Below, piece by piece: positions 16,225 through 26,835 of a DNA stretch of 64,000 nucleotides. The first letter of the stretch is position 1. Each line of letters begins with the position of its first letter. The stretch is taken from the NCBI GenBank assembly GCA_007119965.1, contig SKOR01000038.1, positions 1 to 64,000 of the forward strand. Direction: 5' to 3'. The stretch comes from Syntrophomonadaceae bacterium (GTDB taxonomy: Bacteria; Bacillota; Dethiobacteria; DTU022). The notes beneath the pieces are model-generated. The model searched no databases, had not been told where the DNA came from, and saw nothing but the letters and a program-made list of their open reading frames with translations. Position numbers and translations under genes: made by a program.

Positions 16225-17607
16225 CTAAACCTCCTCCTGCTCGGGCAGATATTTCTCGAGATATTCGTCACGGATTCTCTTCAACTCAACTCGCGGCAGG
16301 TAAGCTATAAGCTCCCAACCGAGATTAAGGGTTTCTTCAATAGTCCGGTCTTCTTCCTCTCCCTGGGCAACATACCGGCTTTCGAATTCATCGGCAAAAC
16401 GGGAGAACTTCTTGTCGGCTTCAGATAGAGCCGCTTCACCGAGAATGGCCGCCAATTCCTTGGCTTCCTTGCCCCTGGCATATGCAGCGTAAAGCTGGTT
16501 CATCGTGTCTGAATGATCTTCCCTGGTCTGCTCGGCTCCAATGCCCTTATCTTTGAGCCTGGAGAGCGAAGGAAGAACATCAACAGGTGGATACATCCCT
16601 TTCCTGTGCAGCTCCTGGCTTAAAATGATCTGCCCTTCGGTTATGTATCCCGTTAAATCGGGAATGGGGTGGGTCTTGTCATTTTCAGGCATGGTCAGAA
16701 TTGGCAGCTGGGTAATCGAACCGCCCCGCTGCTGGATCCTGCCGGCCCTTTCGTAGATACTCGAAAGGTCCGTGTAGAGATAACCGGGGTAGCCGCGGCG
16801 CCCTGGAACCTCTTTACGGGCAGCTGATATTTCCCTCAACGCTTCCGCGTAGTTGGTCATGTCGGTAAGGATAACCAGGACGTGCATATCCTTTTCGTAA
16901 GCCAGGTATTCTGCGGCCGTCAGGGCCATGCGGGGGGTGGAAATTCTTTCAATAGCCGGGTCATCGGCCAAGTTAATGAAAAGAATTGACCGTTCAATAG
17001 CCCCGGTCTTCCTGAAATCACTGATAAAAAAATCTGCCTCTTCAAAGGTAATCCCCATTGCGGCAAAGACAACGGCAAACTTTGTTTCAGTGCCCAGAAC
17101 CTTGGCCTGCCGGGCAATCTGGGCGGCCAGCCTGGAGTGAGGCAGTCCTGAACTTGAGAAAATTGGCAGTTTCTGCCCGCGAACCATCGTATTCATACCA
17201 TCGATAGCGGAAACACCGGTCTGAATAAATTCAGAAGGGTAATCACGGGCGTAAGGGTTGATCGGGAAACCATTTATGTCGAGCCGTTTTTCTGGTATAA
17301 TACGCGGTCCCTGGTCGCGGGGCTGCCCCATTCCGCTGAAAACCCGGCCGAGCAGGTCCATGGAAACAGGAAGTTCGATCGATTTGCCCTGGAAGCGGAC
17401 TTTGGCCGAACCGATATTAAGCCCTGTTGAACCTTCAAATACCTGGACCAGCGCACGGTCCCCATCTACCTCCAGGACCTGGCCCCGCCTGATATCTCCA
17501 CCGGGCATTTCAATTTCGGTTAGTTCACCATATTTTATGCCTTCAACTTTCTCAACCAGCATTAACGGGCCGGCAACATCTACAATTGTCTTATATTCTT
17601 TAAGCAT
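16225..17607 (-). CDS. atpB: V-type ATPase subunit B
   Basis: Non-catalytic head subunit B (461 residues). The Walker A is degenerate, as normal in this subunit, and conserved blocks [32 protein letters not shown] and the [11 protein letters not shown] region are present. The ATG at 17607 is preferred: it is 8 bases behind GGAGG and overlaps the end of atpA by 8 bases, implying translational coupling. A longer GTG start at 17625 lacks a ribosome site. Confidence 0.97.
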   Translation of the reverse strand: MLKEYKTIVDVAGPLMLVEKVEGIKYGELTEIEMPGGDIRRGQVLEVDGDRALVQVFEGSTGLNIGSAKVRFQGKSIELPVSMDLLGRVFSGMGQPRDQGPRIIPEKRLDINGFPINPYARDYPSEFIQTGVSAIDGMNTMVRGQKLPIFSSSGLPHSRLAAQIARQAKVLGTETKFAVVFAAMGITFEEADFFISDFRKTGAIERSILFINLADDPAIERISTPRMALTAAEYLAYEKDMHVLVILTDMTNYAEALREISAARKEVPGRRGYPGYLYTDLSSIYERAGRIQQRGGSITQLPILTMPENDKTHPIPDLTGYITEGQIILSQELHRKGMYPPVDVLPSLSRLKDKGIGAEQTREDHSDTMNQLYAAYARGKEAKELAAILGEAALSEADKKFSRFADEFESRYVAQGEEEDRTIEETLNLGWELIAYLPRVELKRIRDEYLEKYLPEQEEV

Positions 17608-19384
17608 CCTCATCTCCTCCTTCACCGGTTAATGAGGATATCTGCTCTTTTATTTCCGTTTTGATACTTTCCAGCTCCTCGAGATCTTCTTCCGGGACAT
17701 ATCTGGCCCGGGCAATTCTTTCGCGGACCGCGATTGAAAACAACTTGTCAAGATCCAGGTCAATTTCTTCCTTATCGATAACTGCCCCTGCCTGGTGATG
17801 GTACATTAAGATCAGGTCGAGCATGGCAAACTGTTTCTTAAGTGAGCTGTATGTATCAATTTCGTGCATGGCATTCTGGTGCAGAAAATCCTCGCGCAGC
17901 GATTTAGCGGTTTCTAAAGTCAACCTTTCTCTTGCTGACAGGGCATCTACCCCGACCAGCCGGACGATTTCTTCTAATTCAGCTTCCTCCTGCAGTAAAC
18001 GCATTGCTTCGCGACGCATATCATTCCACTGTTCACCAAACGTATCGCTGAAATAGGTGGCAACATTCTCCAGGTAGAGAGAGTAGCTGAGCAGCCAGTT
18101 AATAGCCGGGAAGTGACGGCGATATGCCAGTGAAGCATCTAATCCCCAGAACACTTTAACAATCCGCAGGGTAGCCTGGGAAACAGGCTCTGACAGGTCC
18201 CCTCCGGGAGGAGATACTGCTCCGACCAGGGTCAATGCGCCTTCCCTTTCCTCCTGGCTGAGGCAAATTGTCCGTCCTGAGCGTTCATAGAAGTCGGCCA
18301 GGCGTGAGCCGAGGTAGGCAGGGTAACCTTCCTCACCGGGCATCTCTTCGAGGCGGCCGGACATTTCGCGCAGGGCTTCGGCCCAGCGTGAAGTAGAGTC
18401 GGCCATCAGGGCGACGCTGTAACCCATATCCCTGAAGTACTCGGCAATAGTAATTCCGGTATAAATCGAAGCTTCGCGTGCCGCAACCGGCATATTAGAA
18501 GTGTTGGCTATAAGCACCGTACGCTTCATCAAAGGCTCTCCCGACTGGGGATCCAATAATTCCGGGAATTCCATCAGCACGTCGGTCATTTCATTGCCGC
18601 GCTCTCCGCAGCCTATGTATACCACTATTTCAGCATCAGCCCACTTGGCCAGCTGGTGCTGGGTGACAGTTTTTCCGCTGCCGAAGGGACCCGGGATACA
18701 AGCCGTCCCCCCCTTGGCTACCGGAAAAAACGTATCAATAATGCGCTGGCCTGTAATCATCGGGATATGGGGGCCCATCTTATCCTTATAGGGGCGCCCG
18801 ATCCGGATTGGCCATCGCTGCATCATCGAAATTTCAACCAAACCATTATCTGTTTCAATTTTGGCCACAACATCAGTGACTGTCGCTTCTCCGCTTTTGA
18901 TTTCCTTAATGGTCCCCTCGGATCCTTTCGGGGGCACCATGATCCTGTGTTCAACCAGGGTTGTCTCCTGGACGGTTCCGATAATATCTCCTGCCTGGAC
19001 ATGATCGCCTTCTTTGACTTTTGGTACAAAGTCCCATTTGCGATCACGGTTCAGGGGGCTTACTTCGACTCCGCGGGTGATATAGTCGCCAACCTGCTCT
19101 CTGATGGAATCCAGCGGGCGCTGTACTCCATCAAAAATTGCTTCAATCAGACCGGGACCCAGCTCAACACTTAGCGGTTCTCCAGTTAAATAGACAGGCT
19201 CACCGGGTCCTATTCCACCGGTTTCCTCATATACCTGTATGGATGCCCGGTCACCGTGCAGTTCAATAACCTCGCCCATCAGGCGGGCTTCGCTGACTTT
19301 GACCATATCATACATCCGGGCATCACCCATTTGGTCTGCTACGACAAGGGGGCCGGAAACTTTAACAATCCTGCCAACATCCAA
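17600..19384 (-). CDS. atpA: V-type ATPase catalytic subunit A
   Basis: Catalytic subunit A (594 residues) with Walker [12 protein letters not shown], Walker B region [35 protein letters not shown] and the A-specific non-homologous insert in the first third. It hydrolyses or makes ATP in the A3B3 head. The start is a TTG at 19384, 8 bases after AGAAGG and 4 bases beyond the atpF stop; upstream codons in the frame overlap atpF and have no family counterpart. Confidence 0.97.
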   Translation of the reverse strand: MDVGRIVKVSGPLVVADQMGDARMYDMVKVSEARLMGEVIELHGDRASIQVYEETGGIGPGEPVYLTGEPLSVELGPGLIEAIFDGVQRPLDSIREQVGDYITRGVEVSPLNRDRKWDFVPKVKEGDHVQAGDIIGTVQETTLVEHRIMVPPKGSEGTIKEIKSGEATVTDVVAKIETDNGLVEISMMQRWPIRIGRPYKDKMGPHIPMITGQRIIDTFFPVAKGGTACIPGPFGSGKTVTQHQLAKWADAEIVVYIGCGERGNEMTDVLMEFPELLDPQSGEPLMKRTVLIANTSNMPVAAREASIYTGITIAEYFRDMGYSVALMADSTSRWAEALREMSGRLEEMPGEEGYPAYLGSRLADFYERSGRTICLSQEEREGALTLVGAVSPPGGDLSEPVSQATLRIVKVFWGLDASLAYRRHFPAINWLLSYSLYLENVATYFSDTFGEQWNDMRREAMRLLQEEAELEEIVRLVGVDALSARERLTLETAKSLREDFLHQNAMHEIDTYSSLKKQFAMLDLILMYHHQAGAVIDKEEIDLDLDKLFSIAVRERIARARYVPEEDLEELESIKTEIKEQISSLTGEGGDEDA

Positions 19385-19388
19385 GTTA

Positions 19389-19718
19389 TCAACCTTCTTT
19401 CCTGAAAAGAATATCTGCGCCGATTGCTTTTTCAACATTCTTTTTGATTTGCTGAATACCTATCCCCAGGGTTCCCTTGCTATTCGGGATGAGAACAACG
19501 GCCGGCAAATAACGTTTACTCAATTCGGCAATTATGTCCTCCAAGTCCCGGGCCAGTTCTTCGGTTATAAAGATCACGCCATAATCCTCTGAAATCAGCT
19601 TTTTCAGGGAAGTTAGAGCAGCTTCACTACTGGTTACCGGAAAGGTATCCACCCCTATGGTTTTAAAACCGAGAATGGAATCTTTATCCCCAATGACAGC
19701 AATTTTATATGTAGACAT
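19389..19718 (-). CDS. atpF: V-type ATPase subunit F
   Basis: Small central-stalk subunit F, 109 residues. The N-terminal [15 protein letters not shown] is the family signature and the remainder is a Rossmann-like fold ([16 protein letters not shown]). The start at ATG 19718 overlaps the atpC 3' end by 14 bases; the 27 extra upstream codons of the frame lie within atpC and are unsupported. Confidence 0.93.
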   Translation of the reverse strand: MSTYKIAVIGDKDSILGFKTIGVDTFPVTSSEAALTSLKKLISEDYGVIFITEELARDLEDIIAELSKRYLPAVVLIPNSKGTLGIGIQQIKKNVEKAIGADILFRKEG

Positions 19719-20709
19719 CGCGTATTCGCTCCCGGATCGCTTCAGCAGGCAGTTTATTGATTTTACCAACCAAGACCAAGCGAATATTTTTAATTTCAAT
19801 TTCCTTTGCCCACAGGTAACCGATCAAAGGCTCTACACCAAAAGGAGTCCACTTGCCCTGCTTCAGGTAGGCAGTGATATAATCATCGGAGAGCTTCTCC
19901 AACCGGGAAGCGGTCCCCTTCTCAAGCCAATCCCGCACACCTTCGCTAACCAGGTCGGCATAGTCGCTCATAGTCAGCATTGTAATTAGGGACTCAAGGG
20001 GTTCATCCAGCATTCCGGTTATCCGGTCGGTGGGAATTGAACCATGTGGCAGCAAAATGTTTTTCAGAAGCTCACGGTCAAGGCCCATCCGCTTTACACG
20101 GATTAAAGATTTAAGGTTAGTTAGATCGATCTGCCTGACAAACATTCCTTCAAGAAGTTTTATCCCGCTATCCCTTGCTGCAAATATTAGTTGATCGTAG
20201 AGAACCTGGTCAAGAAGCAAATCAATTACCTGGGGATCACGGTTGACTAAAAAATCTTCACTGATATTTTCAGCTGCCTTGCGCAGCCTGGCCGGAAGGT
20301 CACGGTAGTCGTCTTCATTAACAGCCAGTTCCATTTTGTCGAGCTCCAGTGAACCAACCGGAATCAGCAGATCGCTTTTGACTCCAAGATATTTTGCCTT
20401 GAAAAGCACTTTCAGGTTATGGATATCATAGCGCAAAGCCATGATTGAAATCAACTCAGGCCTCGGGCTGATCTTTAAGATGAGGTCGAAGGTTTCTTTA
20501 AGTTCAGCGGCAAGAATAGTTTCAAAATCATGAACATCAGGTAATTCAGCCACTGCATTGGCATAAGCTGATTCGCCGAGAACTTTCAATGCTTCTTCAG
20601 CAGACGAAGCATCGATCATGCGCTCAAAGCGGGCCCGATCAAGCAGGCGCGTTTCAAGAGCGCGGGTTCGTCCAACTGCGTAAGCAAATATTGTATCATC
20701 AATGGGCAT
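19705..20709 (-). CDS. atpC: V-type ATPase subunit C
   Basis: Subunit C (334 residues), the socket that joins the central stalk D/F to the rotor ring. The all-helical sequence contains the family blocks FAYAVGRTRALETRLLD, YDIHNLKVLFKAK and a C-terminal WAKEIEIKNIRLVLVGKINKL. The ATG follows AAAGGAGAG. Order and spacing match other bacterial V-ATPase operons. Confidence 0.95.
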   Translation of the reverse strand: MPIDDTIFAYAVGRTRALETRLLDRARFERMIDASSAEEALKVLGESAYANAVAELPDVHDFETILAAELKETFDLILKISPRPELISIMALRYDIHNLKVLFKAKYLGVKSDLLIPVGSLELDKMELAVNEDDYRDLPARLRKAAENISEDFLVNRDPQVIDLLLDQVLYDQLIFAARDSGIKLLEGMFVRQIDLTNLKSLIRVKRMGLDRELLKNILLPHGSIPTDRITGMLDEPLESLITMLTMSDYADLVSEGVRDWLEKGTASRLEKLSDDYITAYLKQGKWTPFGVEPLIGYLWAKEIEIKNIRLVLVGKINKLPAEAIRERIRDVYI

Positions 20710-20748
20710 ATTCTTTTTGCTCTCCTTTCCTGGAGGAAAGCTTACCGA

Positions 20749-21351
20749 TTATTTGAAAAGCACTGCTGCTATTTCAGGTTCCAATTCGTCCCGCTTCATT
20801 GCCAGCAGTGATTCAAAGGAACAGTTCATCTCCACACCTTCAGCCTGAAGGATAAACCCGCCTTTAATATCCCTTGTTTCCTTCGACAGCAGAAGCTCTC
20901 CCTTTTTACCCTGCCCGGCGAGTTTCTTATTAATATCATCCCAAAAACTATCCGGGATTCTCTTTAAATCTCCGGCAGAACAGAACACAGTTTCGTCGCC
21001 TGTTTCCACCAGGTTGAGAAGCATGCTTTCTATTATAGAAAGATACGAGTTGTCATCGAGCTTAACCAGCTGATCCAGGGAATCCCGAAAGGCCTCACTA
21101 ATCAGCTCCTGCTTGGCTGCGAGCAGTTCCTTGCGTGCTTCAAGCTGGGCTACGCCGACAATGCGCCGCTTCTGTTCTTCTGCATCCTTCCGGGCCTGCT
21201 CAAGAATATGTTCCTGCCTGCGCGCTGCTTTCTGCCGGGCCTCTGCTTTAACCGCTTCAGCTTTTTCGGCAGCCTCTTGTTTTATGCTTTCTGCTTTAAA
21301 GCCGGCATCGTCCAGGATGCGGCTGACAATCCGTTCTGCTCCCTCTTTCAC
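20749..21351 (-). CDS. atpE: V-type ATPase subunit E
   Basis: Peripheral-stalk subunit E (200 residues) with an N-terminal Ala/Glu/Lys-rich coiled coil (about 10-90) and a globular C-terminus that contacts subunit B. Two GTG codons are possible; the one at 21351 is 8 bases from AAAGGAG and is chosen over 21360, which abuts that site. It lies between atpK and atpC. Confidence 0.92.
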   Translation of the reverse strand: MKEGAERIVSRILDDAGFKAESIKQEAAEKAEAVKAEARQKAARRQEHILEQARKDAEEQKRRIVGVAQLEARKELLAAKQELISEAFRDSLDQLVKLDDNSYLSIIESMLLNLVETGDETVFCSAGDLKRIPDSFWDDINKKLAGQGKKGELLLSKETRDIKGGFILQAEGVEMNCSFESLLAMKRDELEPEIAAVLFK

Positions 21352-21365
21352 ACTACTCACTCCTT

Positions 21366-21860
<495 letters not shown>

Positions 21861-21879
21861 TCAACAAAGTAAAATAAAC

Positions 21880-22054
21880 AGGAGCCAGGGTTCAGGAGCC
21901 AGGATTCAACAAGCGGGCAAGCCGCGAATGCCTGGATACTGTTACAGTCCCTGGTCTGGAGATTATGATAAGTGCAGCCAGTAAAAATTTACCTGGTTCA
22001 ACTTCTTGTTCAAACCCGTTGTCCATTCATACTGGCTCCTGATCCCTGACTCCT
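21880..22054. repeat. 175-bp element with 25-bp imperfect terminal inverted repeats
   Basis: The left end AGGAGCCAGGGTTCAGGAGCC and the reverse complement of the right end agree at about 22 of 25 positions (21880-21904 and 22030-22054), each end itself being a double GGAGCCAG-like repeat. No coding frame lies inside. Size and structure resemble a MITE or an intergenic dispersed repeat inserted between atpI and atpK. Confidence 0.6.
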
Positions 22055-22062
22055 TGCTTTCC

Positions 22063-24015
22063 CTAACTATTTTCCGGATCTGCTACATCCACATAGCTGT
22101 TTTCTATTCTAAAAGGCTGAAATGATTTGCCTCCGCCTTCGAAAAATTTGCTGAAAAATTCAATGTACTGCAAACGACTGGTGTGCACGTAAGAGCTGAG
22201 GGTGCTGATCACGATATTAAAAACATGTCCCCCCAGTAGAACAAAAACCATAATTACCGTACCAACCAAGCTTCCGGCAACCATTTCACCCATGGCGTTT
22301 ATGGCGGTGGCTATAACAACAGAAGCCAGGCCGAGAGCTAACAGACGAGAATAAGACAAAACATCACTTAAGTAGCCGGTAATATTATAGAGGCTGAGCA
22401 AACCACTCAGGAATTTCATGACAATACCGCTCTGGCTGCGACCCTGGGTCAGGATTAACCCGGCCCCTCCGCCAAGAGCCATCCACTGGGCCGCCGTTTC
22501 GTAACCCGGGAGCATAAGCAGGATCAGGCCGTTTAAAAAAATAAACCAGAAACCCTGATCAAAGAGGGCGCTCCAGGGACGCCCGGCCTTTATATTGCGG
22601 TAAGCCTGAACGCCCATCCCGAAATAGATGTGAATCAGGCCAATCGCGAAACAGTAGAAGAGCATCCGCATCGGATCGTCAAGGGGATCAAACCAGAGTG
22701 GCGGCAGCTTGATCAAATCTCCGAAATAAGCGCCAAATACAATCCCAAATACTACCGAAGAAATTCCTCCAAGGAACAACAGGTAAATCAGCTGTTTACC
22801 CATGCCTCCCAGTTTTAGTTTGCGCGATATAAAGAGGGCCAACAGGGAAAGGGCAATACCGTAACCTGCATCAGAAAGGCAGATCCCGAAAAAAACAAAG
22901 AAAAATGGCGCCATAAAAGGAGTGGGGTCAAGTTCGCTTCTCTTCGGTGTGCTGTAAAGCTTGGTAACCACTTCGTAAGCTTCAACGGGGCCGCTGTTAT
23001 GAAGCAGGACCGGTACATTTTCCCCCGGTTCAGGGTCTCTTGCCGCCAATACGGCGGTTTCAGTTTTCTCTTCAACTGCTTTTTCAAGATCCTGTAAAAC
23101 CGGGACAGGGACCCACCCTTCCAGCAAAAAGCTGTTTTCAGTGCGGGCCAGGTTGGCCACGGCTTCATGTTTTTGCAGTTCGTTAGCCATATAATCGTGG
23201 CAGGCCATCAACATCGGCCTGTTTTCAAGCAGGTCTTCAATATCTTTCATGGCCGCTTCCCTTTCATCCTGAAGAGAAGCAATTTTCCGGTGCATTAATT
23301 CTATGTTATGGGCGGCAGTCCCGGTAAGATCCTGGAATTTTACCGCTGTGACAGTATTGTCTTTAAACAAATCCTGCATTTGAGCCAGATCTTCAGTCAG
23401 GCCTGCGTAGAAGAAATAAACAAATTCATTGTCTGCAGATATTTCTTCGTAATAATGGTCCGGAATTTTTTCAGCAAGGCCGGCCTGCAGGGCCTCCGAG
23501 CGATCAACGCCAACCGTGTAGAGCCCGATGACAGCCGAGCTGCCCTGTTCAACCTCTTCCAGGGACAGCGACATGGAAGACCAGGGTTCAAGCTCTTCAA
23601 TAAGGTTGCGGCCCTGGGTCTCTTCGTTGCGGATCCGGGCCAGGTTTTCTTCTGCCTTATGGCAGGCTTCATAAACTGGTTTTACCTTTTCCAGCTGGTT
23701 GACAAAATCGCGATAATCCTGTTCGGTAAGCTCCAGTTTAGAACCGGTGAACTGTTCGACAAAACTTTTTCGGGCCGGAAAATAACGCTGGAAAAAGTCG
23801 AGGCAATAGCGGACATCGCTAAGCACAGACTCGGATTCCGAAACAGTCTCACCGACATGCTCGGGTTCAAGCAGAGCCCGAAACTCTTCCCAGGCCTCGC
23901 CTGACTTTATATCAAGCATCTCTACGCTGCCCAGTGCCTGTAAGAGGCTGAAAATATTTTCCCTCTCCTGCCGATGGCCGAGGAGAAATACTTTCTTCAT
24001 CTCAATTATCGGCAT
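22063..24015 (-). CDS. atpI: V-type ATPase membrane subunit I
   Basis: Stator subunit I (a-subunit homologue), 650 residues. The N-terminal soluble arm (1-330) is coiled-coil-rich and the C-terminal half holds about seven or eight membrane helices with the ion-channel arginine region (TGYLSDVLSYSRLLALGLAS). It carries ions past the K ring. Its ATG overlaps the upstream small stalk gene by 14 bases. Length and both halves are typical of bacterial V-ATPases. Confidence 0.95.
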   Translation of the reverse strand: MPIIEMKKVFLLGHRQERENIFSLLQALGSVEMLDIKSGEAWEEFRALLEPEHVGETVSESESVLSDVRYCLDFFQRYFPARKSFVEQFTGSKLELTEQDYRDFVNQLEKVKPVYEACHKAEENLARIRNEETQGRNLIEELEPWSSMSLSLEEVEQGSSAVIGLYTVGVDRSEALQAGLAEKIPDHYYEEISADNEFVYFFYAGLTEDLAQMQDLFKDNTVTAVKFQDLTGTAAHNIELMHRKIASLQDEREAAMKDIEDLLENRPMLMACHDYMANELQKHEAVANLARTENSFLLEGWVPVPVLQDLEKAVEEKTETAVLAARDPEPGENVPVLLHNSGPVEAYEVVTKLYSTPKRSELDPTPFMAPFFFVFFGICLSDAGYGIALSLLALFISRKLKLGGMGKQLIYLLFLGGISSVVFGIVFGAYFGDLIKLPPLWFDPLDDPMRMLFYCFAIGLIHIYFGMGVQAYRNIKAGRPWSALFDQGFWFIFLNGLILLMLPGYETAAQWMALGGGAGLILTQGRSQSGIVMKFLSGLLSLYNITGYLSDVLSYSRLLALGLASVVIATAINAMGEMVAGSLVGTVIMVFVLLGGHVFNIVISTLSSYVHTSRLQYIEFFSKFFEGGGKSFQPFRIENSYVDVADPENS

Positions 24016-24322
24016 CAGTTTTCACAACCTTGTCTTTAAGCAGGGCAATCGCTTCCGGCAATCGGCCTGAAGCTTCTTCCCTGAGCTGCGAGATCTCTTC
24101 CCGCCGCTTCTCTGTAAGCGGTTCTGCTTCAGCCCTGGCTTCATCCTCTGCTTTCTTAATCAGTTCTTTTGCCTGCTGCTCTGCCTCAGCAGCTGCTTCC
24201 AGGATAATATTTTCTGCTTCAGCCTCAGCGTTCTTCTGTTCCTGGCGCGCACCCTGCTGGGCTTCCCGGATAATCGCTTCCGCTTTGCTTTCGGCTTCTT
24301 TAATTTCTTTAACCAATTCCAT
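24002..24322 (-). CDS. V-type ATPase peripheral-stalk subunit G/H
   Basis: A 106-residue, almost wholly coiled-coil protein rich in Ala, Glu and Lys (EAESKAEAIIREAQQGARQE onwards). By position ahead of atpI and by composition it is the peripheral-stalk partner of subunit E (called G in Thermus, H in archaea). ATG at 24322 is used; a TTG two codons earlier is possible. First gene of the operon; no clear promoter could be picked in the 110 bases upstream. Confidence 0.85.
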   Translation of the reverse strand: MELVKEIKEAESKAEAIIREAQQGARQEQKNAEAEAENIILEAAAEAEQQAKELIKKAEDEARAEAEPLTEKRREEISQLREEASGRLPEAIALLKDKVVKTDADN

Positions 24323-24433
24323 GGTCAATGAACTTCACCACCCGTATCTTTATCCTGCCGGTAATTATGACAAGCTGCTAAAGGCTAAATAGTCAGATAG
24401 TTTGGACGAACACCAAATAACAAGCAACAAACA

Positions 24434-24880
24434 TTATACTATAAATGTAACCCCGATTCCAGCTTCGGAAAAAAATTCTTTTGCCAGATCATCAGGGTAG
24501 TTTCCCTCCAGCACAACAGATCTGATCCCTGCATTAACCAGCATCTTGGCGCAGACTGCACAGGGGTAGTGGGTGCAATATAAAACAGAATCCCTAATCG
24601 CCACTCCGTGTATTGCAGCCTGAATAATTGCATTCTGTTCAGCGTGAAGTCCCCGGCAGAGCTCATGCCTCTCACCCGAGGGGACCTTTAAGTCCTCCCT
24701 CAGGCAGCCGACATCGCGGCAATGGCTGAGGCCGCTGGGGGTTCCGTTATAGCCGGTGGAGAGAATTCTCTTATTTAAAACGAGCAGTGCCCCCACCTGC
24801 CTTCTCAGGCAGGTTGAGCGGGTGGCAACTACGGATGCTATCTGCATAAAATAATGATCCCAATCAGGACGTTCTAGCAA
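24434..24880 (-). CDS. Deoxycytidylate deaminase
   Basis: Zinc-dependent dCMP deaminase (148 residues), which supplies dUMP for dTMP synthesis. The zinc site is formed by HAEQNA and PCAVCAKML; the allosteric/active-site blocks GYNGTPSG and NAGIRSVV are those of the dCMP deaminase (ComEB-like) group. The start is TTG at 24880, 4 bases behind GAGGTGG. It is followed by the V-ATPase operon and preceded by upp with 18 bases between. Confidence 0.93.
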   Translation of the reverse strand: MLERPDWDHYFMQIASVVATRSTCLRRQVGALLVLNKRILSTGYNGTPSGLSHCRDVGCLREDLKVPSGERHELCRGLHAEQNAIIQAAIHGVAIRDSVLYCTHYPCAVCAKMLVNAGIRSVVLEGNYPDDLAKEFFSEAGIGVTFIV

Positions 24881-24898
24881 TTGGCCACCTCTTTCTGA

Positions 24899-25528
24899 TC
24901 AGGATGTTCCGAACAACCGGTCGCCGGCATCGCCCAAACCGGGGACGATATAAGCTTTCTCGTTTAACTTCTCATCAACGGATGCAAGGTAAATCTTAAC
25001 ATCGGGATGGCTTTCGGTAATAGCTTTAATCCCTTCGGGAGCGGCAATCAGGCTGAGGAGCCGGATATTTTTGATACCGGCTTCTTTAAGCAGCGCCAGG
25101 GCATGGACAGCAGACCCGCCGGTCGCCAGCATCGGCTCGAGCAAAAAGCAATCGGCATCATTAATGTCAGGCGGCAGATTATTATAGTATTCAACCGGGA
25201 CATGAGTATCGTGATCACGGTATAGGCCGATATGTCCTGCCCTGGCATAGGGAAAGATCTTCAGGGCCCCGGGAACCATACCCAGGCCGGCCCTTAGCAC
25301 GGCAACAAATACCGGTTCTGCCTTACCGATCACTTCACCTTTACAGGGGCCTACCGGTGTGACGATGTCAACCTCCATCGTATCCATGTCACGGACAGCC
25401 TCGTACAGCAAAAGAGCGGTAATTTCCTCCACCAGCCCGCGAAACTGCCAGGTTTGAGTTTCAACACGGCGGCACTGGGTTAATTTGTGACGGACCAGGG
25501 GGTGATCAACAACAAATACCTGTTCCAA
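24899..25528 (-). CDS. upp: Uracil phosphoribosyltransferase
   Basis: Salvage enzyme converting uracil and PRPP to UMP. The 209-residue sequence has the PRPP loop LEPMLATGGSA and the uracil-binding C-terminus YIVPGLGDAGDRLFGT, both diagnostic. TTG start at 25528 follows AGGAG. It lies 26 bases after glyA, as part of a glyA-upp-dCMP deaminase run also seen in Bacillus-type genomes. Confidence 0.97.
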   Translation of the reverse strand: MEQVFVVDHPLVRHKLTQCRRVETQTWQFRGLVEEITALLLYEAVRDMDTMEVDIVTPVGPCKGEVIGKAEPVFVAVLRAGLGMVPGALKIFPYARAGHIGLYRDHDTHVPVEYYNNLPPDINDADCFLLEPMLATGGSAVHALALLKEAGIKNIRLLSLIAAPEGIKAITESHPDVKIYLASVDEKLNEKAYIVPGLGDAGDRLFGTS

Positions 25529-25554
25529 ATCTGTTCAACTCCTATCCTTGAATT

Positions 25555-26835
25555 TTAGTAAGCAGGATAATGCAGGCACAAATTCCTTACCCGCTGCCTG
25601 ATTTTATCCAAATGCCGGCTGTTATGACGGCAGGTGATAGTTTCTTCAATCAGGACGGCAATTTCCCGGAGCTGTGCGGGCGCCATGCCGCGCGAAGTCA
25701 GCGTCGGTGTGCCCAACCTGATCCCGCTGGGGTTATTGGCGCCCCTCGGGTCATAGGGGATTACATTTTTATTTGTAACTATGCCTACATCTTCAAGCAC
25801 CTTTTCTGCTTCCATCCCCGAGATGTTTTTATTGCGCAAATCAACGAGGACCAGGTGAGTATCGGTGCCGCCGGTAACCAATGTAAAGCCCAGACCGGAC
25901 AGGGCCTCGGCCAGGACAGAAGCATTTTCCAGCACGTTTTCCTGGTATGTTCTGTAACCCGGCAGCTGGGCCTCCTTGAAAGCAACGGCCTTGGCGGCAA
26001 TAATGTGCATTAACGGTCCCCCCTGCAACCCGGGGAAAACAGCCTGGTCAATCGCCCGGGCATGCTTTTGTCGGCAGAAGATCATCCCGCCGCGCGGGCC
26101 GCGAAATGTCTTATGGGTTGTAGCTGTAACAATATCTGCGCATGCTACAGGGTTGGGATGCAAACCGCAAGCGACAAGCCCTGCTGTGTGGGCCATATCC
26201 ACCAGGAGAATAGCCCCTATTTCCCGGGCAATAACGGCAAAGCCCTCGAAGTCAATCAGGCGCGGGTAAGAGCTGGCGCCGGCGATGATCAGCTTTGGCT
26301 CAATTTCACGCGCTGTATGCCGCACCGCTTCGAGATCCAGCATACAGGTATCTGGATCGACCCTGTAGCTGAATGACTGGTAATAGCGGCCCGAAATATT
26401 TACTTTACTGCCGTGAGTAAGGTGGCCGCCGTGACTGAGATCCATACCCAGGATCCGATCTCCGGGCTGAAGCATGGCCAGGAATACAGCCATGTTTGCA
26501 GAAGTCCCTGAGTGGGGCTGGACATTAGCATGTTCCGCCATAAAGACTTCCCTGGCCCTGCTGCAGGCCAGGCTTTCAACCTGATCTACAAAATAACACC
26601 CGCCGTAATAACGGGCGCCTGCATACCCTTCTGCATACTTATTGGTTAAAACCGATCCCTGGGCTTCGATGACCGCTTTGCTGACCAGGTTTTCAGAGGC
26701 GATCATAATCAGGTTATCCTGCTGCCTTTTCTGTTCGTCAGTTATCGATGAGTATATCTCGGGGTCTACAGCCTGCAGCGAGTCATTGTTTAGTTTATTG
26801 TCTGTTAAGCTCATTCCGGCTACTTTCAACTCCAT
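25555..26835 (-). CDS. glyA: Serine hydroxymethyltransferase
   Basis: PLP enzyme interconverting serine and glycine with transfer of the C1 unit to tetrahydrofolate (426 residues). The PLP lysine lies in TTTHKTFRGPRGG; IASENLVS, GYAGARYYGG and VQPHSGTSAN are further signatures. The ATG at 26835 overlaps the rpiB stop (TAATG), giving an N-terminus somewhat longer than usual; the ATG at 26814 is an alternative. The frame also contains a near-perfect Noc-binding-site sequence at 26219. Confidence 0.96.
   Translation of the reverse strand: MELKVAGMSLTDNKLNNDSLQAVDPEIYSSITDEQKRQQDNLIMIASENLVSKAVIEAQGSVLTNKYAEGYAGARYYGGCYFVDQVESLACSRAREVFMAEHANVQPHSGTSANMAVFLAMLQPGDRILGMDLSHGGHLTHGSKVNISGRYYQSFSYRVDPDTCMLDLEAVRHTAREIEPKLIIAGASSYPRLIDFEGFAVIAREIGAILLVDMAHTAGLVACGLHPNPVACADIVTATTHKTFRGPRGGMIFCRQKHARAIDQAVFPGLQGGPLMHIIAAKAVAFKEAQLPGYRTYQENVLENASVLAEALSGLGFTLVTGGTDTHLVLVDLRNKNISGMEAEKVLEDVGIVTNKNVIPYDPRGANNPSGIRLGTPTLTSRGMAPAQLREIAVLIEETITCRHNSRHLDKIRQRVRNLCLHYPAY
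26219..26232. other. Noc-binding-site-like sequence within glyA
   Basis: ATTTCCCGGGCAAT differs from the Bacillus Noc site ATTTCCCGGGAAAT at one position. It is a single hit in coding DNA and may be chance; a Noc homologue is encoded at 58575-59420. Confidence 0.25.
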
